From the NCBI RefSeq assembly GCF_003086295.3, contig NC_092051.1, forward strand, positions 9,416,810 to 9,480,809: a DNA stretch of 64,000 bases. Direction: 5' to 3'. Positions within the stretch are counted from its first letter, which is position 1, and the number at the start of each line of letters is the position of its first letter. Position numbers and translations under genes: made by a program. The notes beneath the pieces are model-generated. The model was not told where the DNA came from. It searched no databases and saw only the letters and a list, made by a program, of their open reading frames with translations. Below are positions 35,101 through 45,499 of the stretch, piece by piece. The DNA is from Arachis hypogaea. Lineage: Eukaryota > Streptophyta > Magnoliopsida > Fabales > Fabaceae.

Positions 35101-38100
35101 TTTTTTAATGAGGTAAAGTGAATCTTTTATCCAATTTTATCTTATTTTTATTATGATTTACTTCATTCTTTTTATTTTGGTATTATATATCTTTGACCTA
35201 AGATTAGTCCGATCTTGTTTTCAAGATGAGATTTGATTATTGAAAATAGAAAATAATGTGGCCAATGTTATTATTTGTGATTTTTTTAAAAAATTATTTA
35301 CACATTATGTAAATCAGATTAAAAAATGTACAATATTTTGTTTAGTAGAACACATTTTTTTCCATATTGCAATTTTTTATGTGTTTTAATTTTTATTATT
35401 TTGTAATAATATAAAAATAGAGTAATTGTATATAATATTATAGAAATAAAAATATTATTTATATATAAAAAATTAAAAATTATATATTTATATATAAATA
35501 TAGATTTAGATTTTCTAAATTTTGAATTTAACTTTAGAAGATAATGTGTGATCTCTCATCATTTATTTCATAGGTAGGATTAAAAAAAATATGAGAGAAA
35601 AACTATTCAAAAAATAAAAAATCATAGTTTATCATCTAAAATAAAAATTCAAAATTTAAAAGATTCAAATTTTAAATATATATATAATTTAATTTATTTT
35701 TAATACATATATATTTTATATTTAAAGTAGTAACTCATTTTCACATTCACCTAGATTGTTATAAAAATCAATAAACTTCCCCTTAAAAGCATCAATTTCA
35801 CTTGTTTCAATAGTGCTCGGCTTCTGCCAATCCCAACAATTATTGCCACTTGAGAGTGATGGGTAAAATTATCAAATCCCTCTTCCAATGCTTCTTTGTG
35901 CGTGGGGTGAGGTAAGCCATATTTTGTTTTTTCATGGCCTAACACAAAATAATACGGTGAATTTTTTTATTTCTCTTCCTCTAAACTATTTTATACTTAA
36001 TTGTGCCAGGAAACTCCCAATACAAAGGTGTTATTTTGTCAGTCTTCCAATCGATATAATTACCGATATTTTTGTTAGACTTCCCATAAAATCTGTTCTG
36101 ATTTATAGATGTGTTTGCAAATATTGGAACACATTAATTTCTAATCCAAATTTTGCCAAGTTATTCTCTACTTATACACTTCCTGCCGTGATGATTCGAA
36201 CGTGGCATTCAAGATTCTTTTACCTTGTTGAATATGACCAAATTGAATGGCATGAAAGGAAAAACACTCCATTCTTCAGCGGTGTGTTTGAGGTCCTGAA
36301 ACCCAACGATAGTAGCGGTATAAAACTTGATGCTAAATTTGAGATTCCTCTCCCTGATCCTAAATCAATTCAAGAGTTTATGTTGATGTGCTTGTTTGTT
36401 ATAATGGTCTTTTTTACTTGAGTTGTTCAATGGACAGAGACATTTCACTTGTTTGCAACCTAATAACAGGTGAGTTTATAAAACTTCCAAAACACCCTCC
36501 AATCCTGAAACCCTGCGAGTGCAAAATATCTTGGGGTTTTGGTTTTCACCCAAAAACAAACCAATACAAGGCAATAAGAATTCATCTCTTTAAACATGAT
36601 CATACTATGGTTGTTGAAATGCTCAGGGTTGGAATATCGAAAACATGGATAAATATTGAGGTAAATTATCTCAAGAATTTGATATATATGTCGGGTTATT
36701 CTGTTGCTTTAAATGGGGCACTTCATTGGATTGGTATAGATGTTGATGGCAATATGTCCATATGGGCTTTTAATTTTGACACGGAGAGGTTTCAATCCTT
36801 CTCTATCATGCCCATGGATCAGGGTACAAGACCCGGCATATTTGAATTCAGGGATTTTCTCTGCTTGATATATTTGAATGAGCTGCTAATCACAATGTGG
36901 ATGATGGAAAAATATGGAGTTGGAGAATCTTGAACTCCCATTCTCGTAAATTCTGATAGAAATACTAATTCTTCCGTAACCTTGTCTCATGATTTCACTG
37001 TCTTCCATAATCGTGAAAATAAAGAATTAAAGATTTTTGATACTCACCGTAATTACAACAACATTCAAATGTTTGATCTTGTTCCTACTCTTATCCCACT
37101 AAAAGATATTATCATCGGAAATAATGTGGAGGTCCAGAATATTTACTCAGCGGAGGTCTAGACCAAACTTAGGTTCTGTTAGTTTTAGGAAATCATTTCA
37201 TTTGATATCTTTTTTTTATTCATAGCAAATTTCTGATTGATTCTTTTAGATTTATATTATAATGCTTATATTTTATTTGGTTGCTTAATTATTGTCTTTC
37301 CCTACTCAAACTTAATAGTGATTGCAAAATTGTTTGTAAAATTTCTTTTTCTAAACTATTATAATTTGAAATATAATTTAAATTAATTTAATTTAATTTA
37401 TAATCCCTGTTCTAATTTTATTGGTTTAAATACCTTTGACGAAACAAAATTTTAAATTTTGAATATTAAAAAATAAAGAACTAATTTAAATTCACAAATT
37501 GATTTTTTTTTAATAAAAGCAATTTAATGTTTTTACAAAATATTTTTTACAACAGTGTACTCTCTACACTAAATATCAATTCTTATGTATTTGTATATGT
37601 AGATACATTTTTTTATTAAATAATTAATTATCAGAATAATTAAATTTATTTACAAACAATATAATAAAATTATTTTATAAAATGTAAATTTTGTTTTTCT
37701 ATATAAAATAGTTAATTAGGGAATGATTTTTTAGTATATTCATAGTATAATTGTATAATTATATGTTGACCGCCATTGTTATGAGATTAAAATATACAAT
37801 ATTAAAATGTTAGATGCACAACAAAATTCGATCACCAAATTAATTATCATATATTTTTGTATAATATATTATATATTGTTCAACTCATTTTCAATATAAA
37901 TTGTACATGTTAATATATATATTTTGTTTTATATAAATAATTGATTTAAACTGATTTTTTATAAACATAAAATATGATTGTATTTAATATGATCGTGTAT
38001 GATTAATTAATAATTTATCAATATTATTAGCATTTGCATTCTACTTATATATCATTTGTAGTATGAGTTTGCTAGGGAGCTAATGGGATATTTGTACAAT

Positions 38101-39279
38101 GTGTATAATGAGCTGCTTATTTAGCCCAATATAAGTTAAAAATGAAAATTATCCACAAAATAATAAATTTAAAAACTCTTATTCAATTATTTCACATCAA
38201 ATTTTAAATTTCAAATTCTCCAATTTCAAATTTTAAATTTTTAAAAAATCAAGCTAGTTATTTCAAAAAAATAACCCTCTGAAATCCTTCAATACTCTCT
38301 TCTTTTTCAACCGGCGGCCACTCCACCTTCGTCAATAATCATCCCATTTCACCGTCACTACTTGACTTGTCACACGTCACTCACCCTTAATAAAAATAAC
38401 CATCCACTTAAGGATAAAAATAATCATGCCTAATAAATTGAACATCTAACATATTTTAATTATATATAACTAAACTCAATCCAATCAAAATAATTATCTA
38501 CATAAAAATAAAATAACCATCCGCATACCTATTAAAATGACAATCCTAAATTGACCATTAAAATAGAAGAAGAAGATGAATAAACAGAAGAAACTATTAT
38601 TGTGGTGAAACATAATTTTGAAGGACTAGTCAGCGACATAGGACTCAAATCATGAAAGAAGCTAACCATGCTTGGATCCGAAGAAGAAGAAGAGCATGGT
38701 AGTATCATCGGTGAGAAGAGCCTCGAAGGAATGGGAGAAAGCGAAGCCGATTTGGAAGAGAGGCACGAAAACAGCGGCAGCAACGTTAGGCTGAGCGTCG
38801 GAGGGCGAGGCGCATCGGGCTGACCGGCGGAAGTGAGAACGGTGTCGGTGGGAGGATGCGGCAGCCTTGATATGGCCGGAAAAATTCAGTGACGCGAGGT
38901 GAGAACCGATAAGACGACGGTGAATTTTAGACGTGGATTAGAAATAACCCTACATAATGTGAATGGATTTAAATACTAATCTTAATTTTCAAATTTTAAA
39001 ATTTAAAATTAAATAATTAATTAATGATCTAATTTTTAATTTTAATTTTATATTTTTTAATTCATTGTACCCATTGTACACAATTAATATTGGTTCCAAT
39101 ACTTTTCCTTAATTTTATTATGATATGATGATGATGATGATTAATTTCATGTGCATCAGGTTGGAGGTATGGTGTTATTGGCCACATGGAATCATGTAAT
39201 GGGAATGAGAATTATTGCCAGTGTCAACACAACGGTGGGAAATCTCAAATCTGTTTGCTAATTTCCTTTATTTTATTTC

Positions 39280-39325
<46 letters not shown>

Positions 39326-39783
39326 GAGATATGAAAAAGATTAGTTAAAAACTTTTTTTAATTAAGTTATACAAAAATATTATTTCAGCTAATTTTATTT
39401 TTATTATTTTTGCACAAATTTAATAAATAAAAGAGTTAATGAATATACATGAATATGCTTATTGATATAGTAGTAATAATAATGCATTAATTTGGATAGA
39501 GGAATTGGTGGTGGAGTTCAAGCAGTACCCTGAAGCATCATACATGAGAAAAATAGTCCTAAACAGAAGGAATTCAGGGGAACAAGGAAGCAGAGCCACT
39601 GGTTTCTTTGGTGGAATTAGAAAGCTCCACAATCACCATGATATTCATTTATGGAACAACCGCCTCACGGCACAAGCCCTCCAAGTACTACTACTACAAC
39701 TTTCAACTTTTCTAACTTTTTTTTTTTTTTTTTTATGTTTTCTAAATCATAGAAGTTCCACAACATTAGATAATGAATTATAA
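29119..39783 (+). CDS. F-box protein of the At2g26850/At2g32560 type, five exons, 8.4 kb intron
   Basis: A substrate-receptor candidate for SCF ubiquitin ligases. The five exons are 29119-29562, 30433-30494, 30584-30756, 39160-39234 and 39500 to about 39783. All junctions are GT-AG and phase-consistent; the first 939 coding bases give exactly 313 codons up to 39684. The F-box is near residues 12-55 ([15 protein letters not shown]...LRDRC). The conserved body follows: [26 protein letters not shown], then [37 protein letters not shown] in exons 2-3. Exons 4-5 supply [13 protein letters not shown]...ENYCQCQ and GFFGGIRKL. The ending is uncertain: read-through stops after 39781-39783, or a short last exon is spliced from the GT at 39685. 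Intron 3 (30757-39159) is packed with gene fragments and transposons, so splicing efficiency is open, but no exon is damaged. Confidence 0.88.
29700..29908. mobile_element. foldback MITE in F-box intron 1
   Basis: The left GTATGGTTGGTTTGCGTTTT and the right ...GCAAACCAAACGTAT are inverted copies. The arms (about 90 bases each, poly-T and poly-A rich) pair nearly to the centre. Target duplication not clear. Confidence 0.65.
29955..30270. mobile_element. probable second MITE in F-box intron 1
   Basis: The left ACTATGTTTGGTTCTGAGAACAG and the right GTAAACAAACACAATCTTA are imperfect inverted ends. The interior has paired 'gacagaaacacaaaaattagtattgta' and 'tagacacaaaatattgtatctgtt' motifs. No duplication identified. 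Confidence 0.45.
31299..31375 (-). pseudogene. fragment of a receptor-like kinase
   Basis: The minus strand reads [20 protein letters not shown], matching the linker after the kinase core of plant receptor-like kinases (At1g01540-type: NLVDWLK.MVG.RR.EEVVDP). Only about 25 codons remain, with stops soon after. Captured fragment inside the F-box intron. Confidence 0.55.
31434..31730 (-). pseudogene. ABCC (MRP-type) transporter exon fragment
   Basis: The minus strand reads [20 protein letters not shown], then [19 protein letters not shown], then [11 protein letters not shown]. This is the end of the first transmembrane domain and the start of the first nucleotide-binding domain of plant ABCC vacuolar/plasma-membrane conjugate pumps. 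A natural acceptor (TTCCATAG) precedes the exon at about 31710. The fragment stops just before Walker A (after [10 protein letters not shown]), so no ATPase site is present. About 88 codons are open. It is flanked on the same strand by fragments of unrelated genes, so it is a captured piece and not a gene. Confidence 0.85.
31885..31990 (-). pseudogene. TOPLESS-type corepressor fragment
   Basis: The minus strand reads [20 protein letters not shown] followed by [10 protein letters not shown], diagnostic of the LisH-CTLH N-terminal region of TOPLESS/TPR corepressors, which bind EAR-motif repressors in the nucleus. About 35 codons only. The following residues diverge, as if reading into intron. 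Captured fragment. Confidence 0.8.
33102..33224 (-). pseudogene. type-B response regulator first-exon fragment
   Basis: The minus strand reads [20 protein letters not shown] followed by [18 protein letters not shown], the start of the receiver domain of type-B ARRs (cytokinin-responsive MYB-like transcription factors). The acidic DDD of the phosphoacceptor pocket is present; the acceptor Asp would be in later exons, which are absent. An exon end with GT follows CTATGAAG. Captured fragment, same strand as the three fragments at 31.3-32.0 kb. Confidence 0.85.
33269..33466 (-). other. unrecognised ORF piece next to the hAT insertion
   Basis: A minus-strand open frame (33269-33532) contains [21 protein letters not shown] motif similar to 'acctttcaaatattgtagaattcataaa' at 33361 reappears past the hAT element at 34149 ('cccttcaagcattgtggaattcataaa'), so the region holds a short direct duplication. 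I cannot name the source gene. It may be a fifth captured fragment. Confidence 0.35.
33467..34140. mobile_element. hAT-type element with perfect 8-bp duplication
   Basis: 674 bp, from CAGGGACGGATCCAGAAA to ...GGTCCGTCCCTG. GTGATGAT is duplicated exactly at 33459-33466 and 34141-34148. The right subterminal region has a (CCCCT)n run at about 34098-34125. Same terminal family as the element in the Sirevirus integrase. No transposase. Confidence 0.93.
34149..35750. other. AT-rich intron interior
   Basis: Part of F-box intron 3. No ORF of note; TATATA and (A)n/(T)n rich. The direct duplication 'ggttagtttatatttttacttgtt' lies near 34847 and 34895. Confidence 0.4.
35751..35945 (-). other. possible captured coding fragment, unidentified
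   Basis: The minus strand contains protein-like text in two registers: [20 protein letters not shown] and, in another frame, [20 protein letters not shown]. The second has normal amino-acid composition. A frame change around 35870 would be needed to join them. I do not recognise the family. Confidence 0.3.
35888..37161 (+). pseudogene. second F-box gene (F-box-associated type), frameshifted
   Basis: Lies in intron 3 of the larger F-box gene, same strand. The F-box is clear: [20 protein letters not shown], then [19 protein letters not shown]. After it comes an F-box-associated beta-propeller-like region. A frame change near 36385 splits this into 35888-36421 and a continuation ending at 36933 ([35 protein letters not shown]). 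Coding-like text continues to about 37161 in a further frame ([20 protein letters not shown]). A splice acceptor-like TGTGCCAG lies near 36009. At least two frame breaks make a working protein unlikely. Family members are SCF substrate receptors with rapid birth and death in plants. Confidence 0.85.
37162..38069. other. AT-rich intron interior
   Basis: Nothing beyond A/T-rich sequence recognised. Confidence 0.4.
38070..39105. mobile_element. probable TIR element with GC-rich interior
   Basis: The left end (about 38070, AGGGAGCTAATGG...TTGTACAATGTGTATAATGAGCT) and the inverted right end (TTGGAACCAATATT...TTGTGTACAATGGGTACAATGAATT, ending about 39105) are similar. The interior includes poly-'tttcaaattttaaattt' arms and a GC-rich centre (38640-38930) with minus-strand ORF 38532-38783. 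It ends only about 55 bp before exon 4 of the F-box gene. Exact ends and duplication not fixed. Confidence 0.5.
39280..39324. repeat. (AAT)n microsatellite
   Basis: About 15 AAT units in intron 4 of the F-box gene, a likely polymorphic marker. Confidence 0.9.
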
Positions 39784-40461
39784 TAAATACTTTTTTTTTT
39801 AACAAAAAGTTCAACACAACAAAGTGGAACATTAATGAAAAGTACTAAACAGATAAAATAAATTAATTCCTAAACATCTTTGACAAAAGTCATCAACAAC
39901 CCAAAAGATCAAATATCATTCCACTCTTTGTAACTCCAAATCAATCTGTTGACTACATCATTCTGCAACACCCGTTTCTTGATTCCTGAAGATTCCATTC
40001 TGCAACATCCGTTTCTTGATTCCTGAAGATTCTGTCATTCTTTTTCACCCAAGTGCTCCAAATAATAAAAATAAAACCAAACTCGCCAACATTCTATCGA
40101 TTCGACTACATCATTAACTCCTGAACCACGTAAACTTACGACCATTCAGCTCTATATCCACCAGTTCCATATTGCTCTTAACACACTAGCGTCTTTCCTT
40201 TCTTCCAACTGCACAACCTCATTGAAGACACCCATGTAGCAAAGAGGAACTTGGCATATTCTCGATAAAAAAAAAAAAACTCAATTCTTCTCACACGGCA
40301 AACTTCTCTTCCCTTGTATACACACCATACACCAAGCAAACCGCACAAATGAAAATTATTGCTTGTCAATTCCCCTTTTATACACAACTATCTTTCCTCT
40401 TTGTAAAAATTACTCAACCTAAACATCATATCATCCCACATTATTAATAAACCTCCAGAAG

Positions 40462-40703
40462 CACTTTCAGATCCCACAAATTCCAAACCCACCGCATCAT
40501 TATTCCAAAATTGCACTACATCAAACTTAGTAATCACATCCTTCTTTATCTCTATCAATCCTAACATATTCACATAATTTTACACTTTCAGATCCCACAA
40601 ATTCCAAACCCACCGCATCATTACTCCAAAATTGCACTACATCAAACTTAGTAATCACCTCCTTCTTTATCTCTATCAATCCTAACATATTCACATAATT
40701 TTA
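40462..40703 (-). repeat. 121-bp tandem duplication inside the LINE endonuclease
   Basis: Two nearly identical copies, 40462-40582 and 40583-40703, differ at only a few bases (for example attattcc/attactcc, cacatcc/cacctcc). The period is not a multiple of three, so it shifts the endonuclease frame. Confidence 0.9.
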
Positions 40704-41329
40704 CACTTAAATTTTTTTTACCATTTATCACTTTCCAACACCCCCTAAACTCCTCATATTTCATGAACTAAAATCATTTAAAAACTTTATTATACACCTT
40801 ATTCCGGTTTTTGGAGCGGCTCCTTCTTGCATTCTCTTTCTGTTTTGCTTGCTTTTTTTTTGTGCCAATATTTCATTCTGAGCTTGAAGAATAATCATAA
40901 TGTCCTCATCCTCGTCATATAAAACAACTCCTGATTCGACTGCTAGATTTCAAGCAGCCTTATTTTTAGCCATATCTTTATCCCAACTTCCTCTATGCTC
41001 ATCTTGATTAGTTTCACTGTCTATATCCTGCTCTGAGTTTCCCGAATCTTCCAAGTTTCTTACAGCCCATTCATCCTCCAACCCGGTTTCCTCCACCATT
41101 GCATTCTCATCCTCTAAATATAAATTCTGCACTGCATCACTCCTCATCAGACATATGCCAACATACTGCTTATCACTCCCGTCCAAACTAGCGTGGATCT
41201 CATTAAATATACTTGGTGGAATGTTTTCCTCCGCTGTGCTGTTCGAACAATTCTCCGCACGTCCACCAATCTCCTTTCCGACTTGATTCTGCTCGTCGGG
41301 TGCATCAGGGACTTCATGCTCCTCTCTGC

Positions 41330-41898
41330 TAGGGGTGAGCACGGGTAGCGGGTACCCGATTACCCGTACAAACCCGAACCGAACCAATTAAATTGGTTCT
41401 GAAACCAACGGGTAATCGGGTCCAACCCGAACCAAACCAATGGCTTTTGTTAGTGATTGGTCGGGTATCGGTTTTGGGGTGCGGAACCCGAACCAACCCG
41501 TGAACCCGATCATATATTAATTAAATAAAAAAATAAAAAAATATATATGGCTTTTTCATTAGACAATGATTATTCATTATTAATATGTTTGGATTTTAAT
41601 AAGTTTAGTTTTTAATGTATTTGGTGTTTAACATGTTTGGATTCTTTCTATTGATGTTACAAGTTTATTGTATTTGTTAAATTTTTAAGATAAAAATTTG
41701 ATTTTTTTTTATGAATTACAAAGTCATCGGGTTCCCAATTACCCGAACCGAACCAATCCGTTCTTAATCGGTTTGGTTTGGTTCGGATACATATACAAAA
41801 AAATGTAAATCCGAACCAAACCGAATCAATTACATTTTGATCGGTTCGATTCTAATTTTACCATAAATCCAAACCAAACCGACCCGTGCTCACCCCTA
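41330..41898. mobile_element. hAT-type MITE inserted in the LINE
   Basis: 569 bp, perfect inverted ends TAGGGGTGAGCACGGGT and ACCCGTGCTCACCCCTA. The flanks CTCTCTGC (41322-41329) and CTCCCTGC (41899-41906) match at 7 of 8. The subterminal regions are full of ACCCGAACC / GGTTCGGT motifs in both orientations. The interior is AT-rich. Confidence 0.92.
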
Positions 41899-42099
41899 CT
41901 CCCTGCCCTCCACACCATCAAACTCAGTGCGGACATTATTACCTCCACCACCAGCAGTTGATTTCCGAGCTGCTCCCAGATCCGTCTCGTCAGCGCCATT
42001 CACCGTGGCATCAACTCCTTCACGAACTCCATGACCAGCTACACCCTTCTCTTCACCGTCGTCCGTAGCAGCCAACAAAGAAGTTCTTTTAAAACACAC

Positions 42100-42594
42100 A
42101 ATGACATACTTTCTGTTGCACTAAGTAGTAATTTGAACTTAAATACTACTTATAACTTGGCTAAATCATGTCCAATTGCTTGAATATGCATGAGATATTC
42201 TGTATTTAACTCTTACCTTGTAACCCCTAAATGTTTTCTAAGAATAATTTCTACGCTTAATATTTTATATGATGATGACAAACAATTTTGGTAAACTATT
42301 TTAATATGTTGCTAGTGTTTCAACCTTGGATTCAAGAAGCCCACCAACAATCTCACTTATATAGACTAATTGACAGAATTACTCAATTTAATGGTAATTT
42401 TCTACTTATCTTATTCAACTTTAAAATGCCGTCTGTTTAAATAAATAAAACAAAACAAGATCTAAAATGTCCAACAAACATTACTCCAAATATTCCATAG
42501 AAATAATTCCTAGTCTAGAAGACTTATTTATTACCCTTGCTAAGGAGGGAAAAAAAAGAAAAAGAAAAATCAGCCTAGATGAAAAAATTATTTA
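42100..42594. other. spacer with first copy of a dispersed 100-bp repeat
   Basis: Bases about 42265-42375 ('tgatgatgacaaacaattt...ttggattcaagaagcccacc') reappear with changes at about 43405-43520. No gene. Confidence 0.5.
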
Positions 42595-42599
42595 AATCT

Positions 42600-42793
42600 T
42601 GTCAGAATATATTAGGATCAAATTAGCATTTATTAAAATTATTTAGCATATTTGAATATTTATTATAGAATATTACGTCTTTATTATTTCGATTCTCTTA
42701 ATATCTATAAATATCCTTCTATATTGTATTATTTCACACAATTTGAATAGACACAAATCCTTTTTCTATTATTCTCTCTTATCCTTGCTAACA
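42600..42793 (+). mobile_element. probable short solo LTR (copia/TRIM-like)
   Basis: 194 bp, TGTCAGAATATATT...CTTGCTAACA, with a TATA-like CTATAAATA near 42709. The flanks AATCT and TATCT agree at 4 of 5. No second LTR or internal region nearby. Strand is inferred from the TATA direction. Confidence 0.5.
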
Positions 42794-45164
42794 TATCTAA
42801 TTTGATATTTATGCTGCAAATAGATGATGGAGCCTAGACTACACTATGCACCTCCAGTAGAAGCACAGTATCCTGTCCATGGCCATCAGTAGAGATTTTG
42901 AAATGAATTTCAGGTAGCAATATGCAATAATATGCTTCTTAATTTTCCTTTTTCCACTTCAATTTCAAGTTCAATTCTATTTAAACAAGTAAATTTGTAC
43001 TTATTGGATGCAAAATTTTAATTGATCATCATAAAATTAGTTCATGATTTTGCTGCATGCAATGCTCCTTATGAAGATAAGTTGATAACTAGTATATAGT
43101 CTTGGCTTGTATACTTGAACCCTGCCTGATTCGTGATGATAATTTCCATTTTCTATTTTTGTTTTTATTTAAAGGTATTCAGATTATATTATTGCTTTGA
43201 GAAGGCAACTTGCCCTCTTAATAATAATTTGTATAATCACTCACACTATAATAATAAGCATCATAATATGCACTTTATTTCAATTATATTAATCTAAATT
43301 ATAAGAATTTCAGAATATTATATAATCAATTATATATAAAATTTTAATTTGCACTTGAACTCACTATACTTAAAATTAAACCTATTAAATTAAAATTATG
43401 ATTTATATGATGACAAAAAAATTTGGTGAACAAGTATTTTAACATTGGTGCTAGAGTTTCAATCTTGGATTCAAGAAGCCCTTCACAATCTCACCCTTCA
43501 CAATCTCATTTGTATAGCCTAGTTAATTTACAAGTATACATAACTTTGATTTCTCACGGTATCTTCTAATATGGTAGATTAAAGACTAATTTGTCACAGT
43601 ATTGAATTTTATTTAAGAGTTTGCTGTTAGCCAATAAATTAATACATGCACAAGGCAGAATTTGTACCCCAACACTTACTGCATGCACAAATGTACATAA
43701 CTAATTTGGATTTAATTCTATTGAGAATTCAAATTCCACCCCATATATGCAGCAATCCATTGATCAATCCGTCAAAAATCAAATTTTTTATATCTAGTTT
43801 TCTCCATCTTTTTTAATTGGATTTGCTTTTCCAAAAAAGTTATAAATTTAATATCAAATCCAAAATTAAAAAGAAAAAACCTAATTTAATAGCTGCAGCA
43901 GTATTAACTATTAAGTATTAACAACTAAGTAACCATCTAAGGAAACAAGAAAAAAAAAAAAGTAAAAACACATAACAGGAGCAAGAAGAATCAGGACTCG
44001 GCTAAACAATCGCAACAACACTTGAGAGTTAAGATAACAACAATTGTAAATATCACGTTTTCTAGATCTCGATGGCAATGTGGACAGAAGCAGACGCAGG
44101 TGGTAAAAGCGTGTCACTGTACAATATATATACTTATGTTTTCACGTCATTGCCGTACATTATTGCTCTATAATCTAGATAGTTTTCACGTCGTTGCCGT
44201 ACCTTGCTTTATAATCTTGATAGTGACACGCAAATTCAACAATTAATAAGTTAATTTAATAGTTGAAAACTGGAAAGTGGGAACATGTCTTATTAGTTAT
44301 TACTTTAGATTGAATTGAAGTAGCTATCAAATTAATTTCTCAAATAATTGCAATCTTGCTAGAAAGAAATAATAGTGTCTTCAATGATCATGGCTCAGGA
44401 GTTGTAGAAATAATCAATAAGTCTTTTATGTTTTTTGACGAGTGGTTTGGTAGTGTCCTCTTTGGTTATTGATGACAAAGACGAAGACGACGAGAGATGA
44501 TATCACTTGGGATTGTTAGTCATGTTTTATATTTGATTTTTACTTATGTCCTAAACTTTAATTGCTCCACTGTACTGTGTTGAGCACGTTTTAATTTAAA
44601 AAAAAATTTCTCAAATAATTGCATACGTGCTGAAAACAATGCATTGTTCTCAAAAATATATTATGAAATAAAGCATGTCATATTTTGTTTGGTTGCACAC
44701 GATATTTTTCAATAAGAATAAATCTGTCACGTATCAAAATTTTATTTAAAAATTTATCGTTAATTAATAAATTATTGTATGGATTAAGATGTCACATCTA
44801 AGCAGGCGAAAGCTGGCAAGCAAATTAAATACATAAGACATATATTAATTAAAACAAATGAGAGAGTAGATAGTAATTAACGAAAGGGCATCGCATATAT
44901 AGAAATCATCATAACTTCATCTATGCATGTTAGTAATCATAATTAGGCACGCATACAAGCGTGGGATTATTTTGTCATCATACTTAGATTATTTTAGTAA
45001 TTTTATACCAATAATAAAAATATTTTTTATTGAAAAAAAATGAACATTGATTGTACCTAACAATTATATCTTGTAGAATATTTTAAATGCAAATGTAACT
45101 ATTAATTTTTAGAATAAAATACATTTGATAAATCAAACCCAATACAATATTACATGAAAGTTCC
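42794..45164. other. AT-rich spacer with small repeats
   Basis: Contains the second dispersed-repeat copy (43405-43520) and a tandem pair of about 44 bp ('ttttcacgtc[a/g]ttgccgtac...ctataatct[a/t]gatag') at about 44138-44222. Near 42821-42890 there is a short exon-like stretch with two ATGs. No gene can be supported. Confidence 0.45.
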
Positions 45165-45480
45165 AATTCCAATAAAGGTACGTATATGTCTCTGACTACA
45201 ATTTTATATAAACCAAATTCACTGCATTTGAATTATGTATTAAAGTATTAAATCGATTCCATTTTATTCGAATTATGCATCATGGTATTACATCGAATCA
45301 ATCTTATTCAAATTATTAGGAAACAATGCTAAATCGAAAGTATTCAATTCGATTTACACATTCATAGTAAATCGAATGTATCAAATTCGAATTATACTCG
45401 ATGGATGTCTAGTACTAAATCGAATCTATCAAATTCAATTTACTAGGATACTAACATATATAAATAGGAGTTGAACGTGA
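45165..45480. repeat. AATCGA-rich terminal region of the MULE
   Basis: At least seven copies, in both orientations, of motifs like TAAATCGAAT/ATTCGATTTA in 300 bases, directly upstream of the MULE transposase relic. Probably the subterminal or promoter part of that element. Confidence 0.55.
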
Positions 45481-45499
45481 ATTTCTCATCATAGTGGGA

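Larger units (their letters stand above)
39791..42099 (-). mobile_element. LINE (plant L1) remnant, internally deleted
   Basis: On the minus strand, an ORF1-like acidic tail (42099-41899, interrupted by a MITE, then about 41329-40950) is followed by an ORF2 endonuclease start. At 40573-40388 the text MNMLGLIEIKKDVITKFDVV and GGLLIMWDDMMFRLSNFYK is typical of L1 endonucleases and includes the catalytic Glu of LIE. Further endonuclease text (MELVDIELNGRKFTWF) lies near 40125-40180, then the C-terminal zinc-finger tail (IFRNQET, duplicated) near 39965-40035. The reverse transcriptase is missing. A T-run at 39791-39800 is the reversed poly(A) tail. Frameshifts and tandem duplications make it dead. 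It lies immediately downstream of the F-box gene, tail to tail. Confidence 0.82.
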
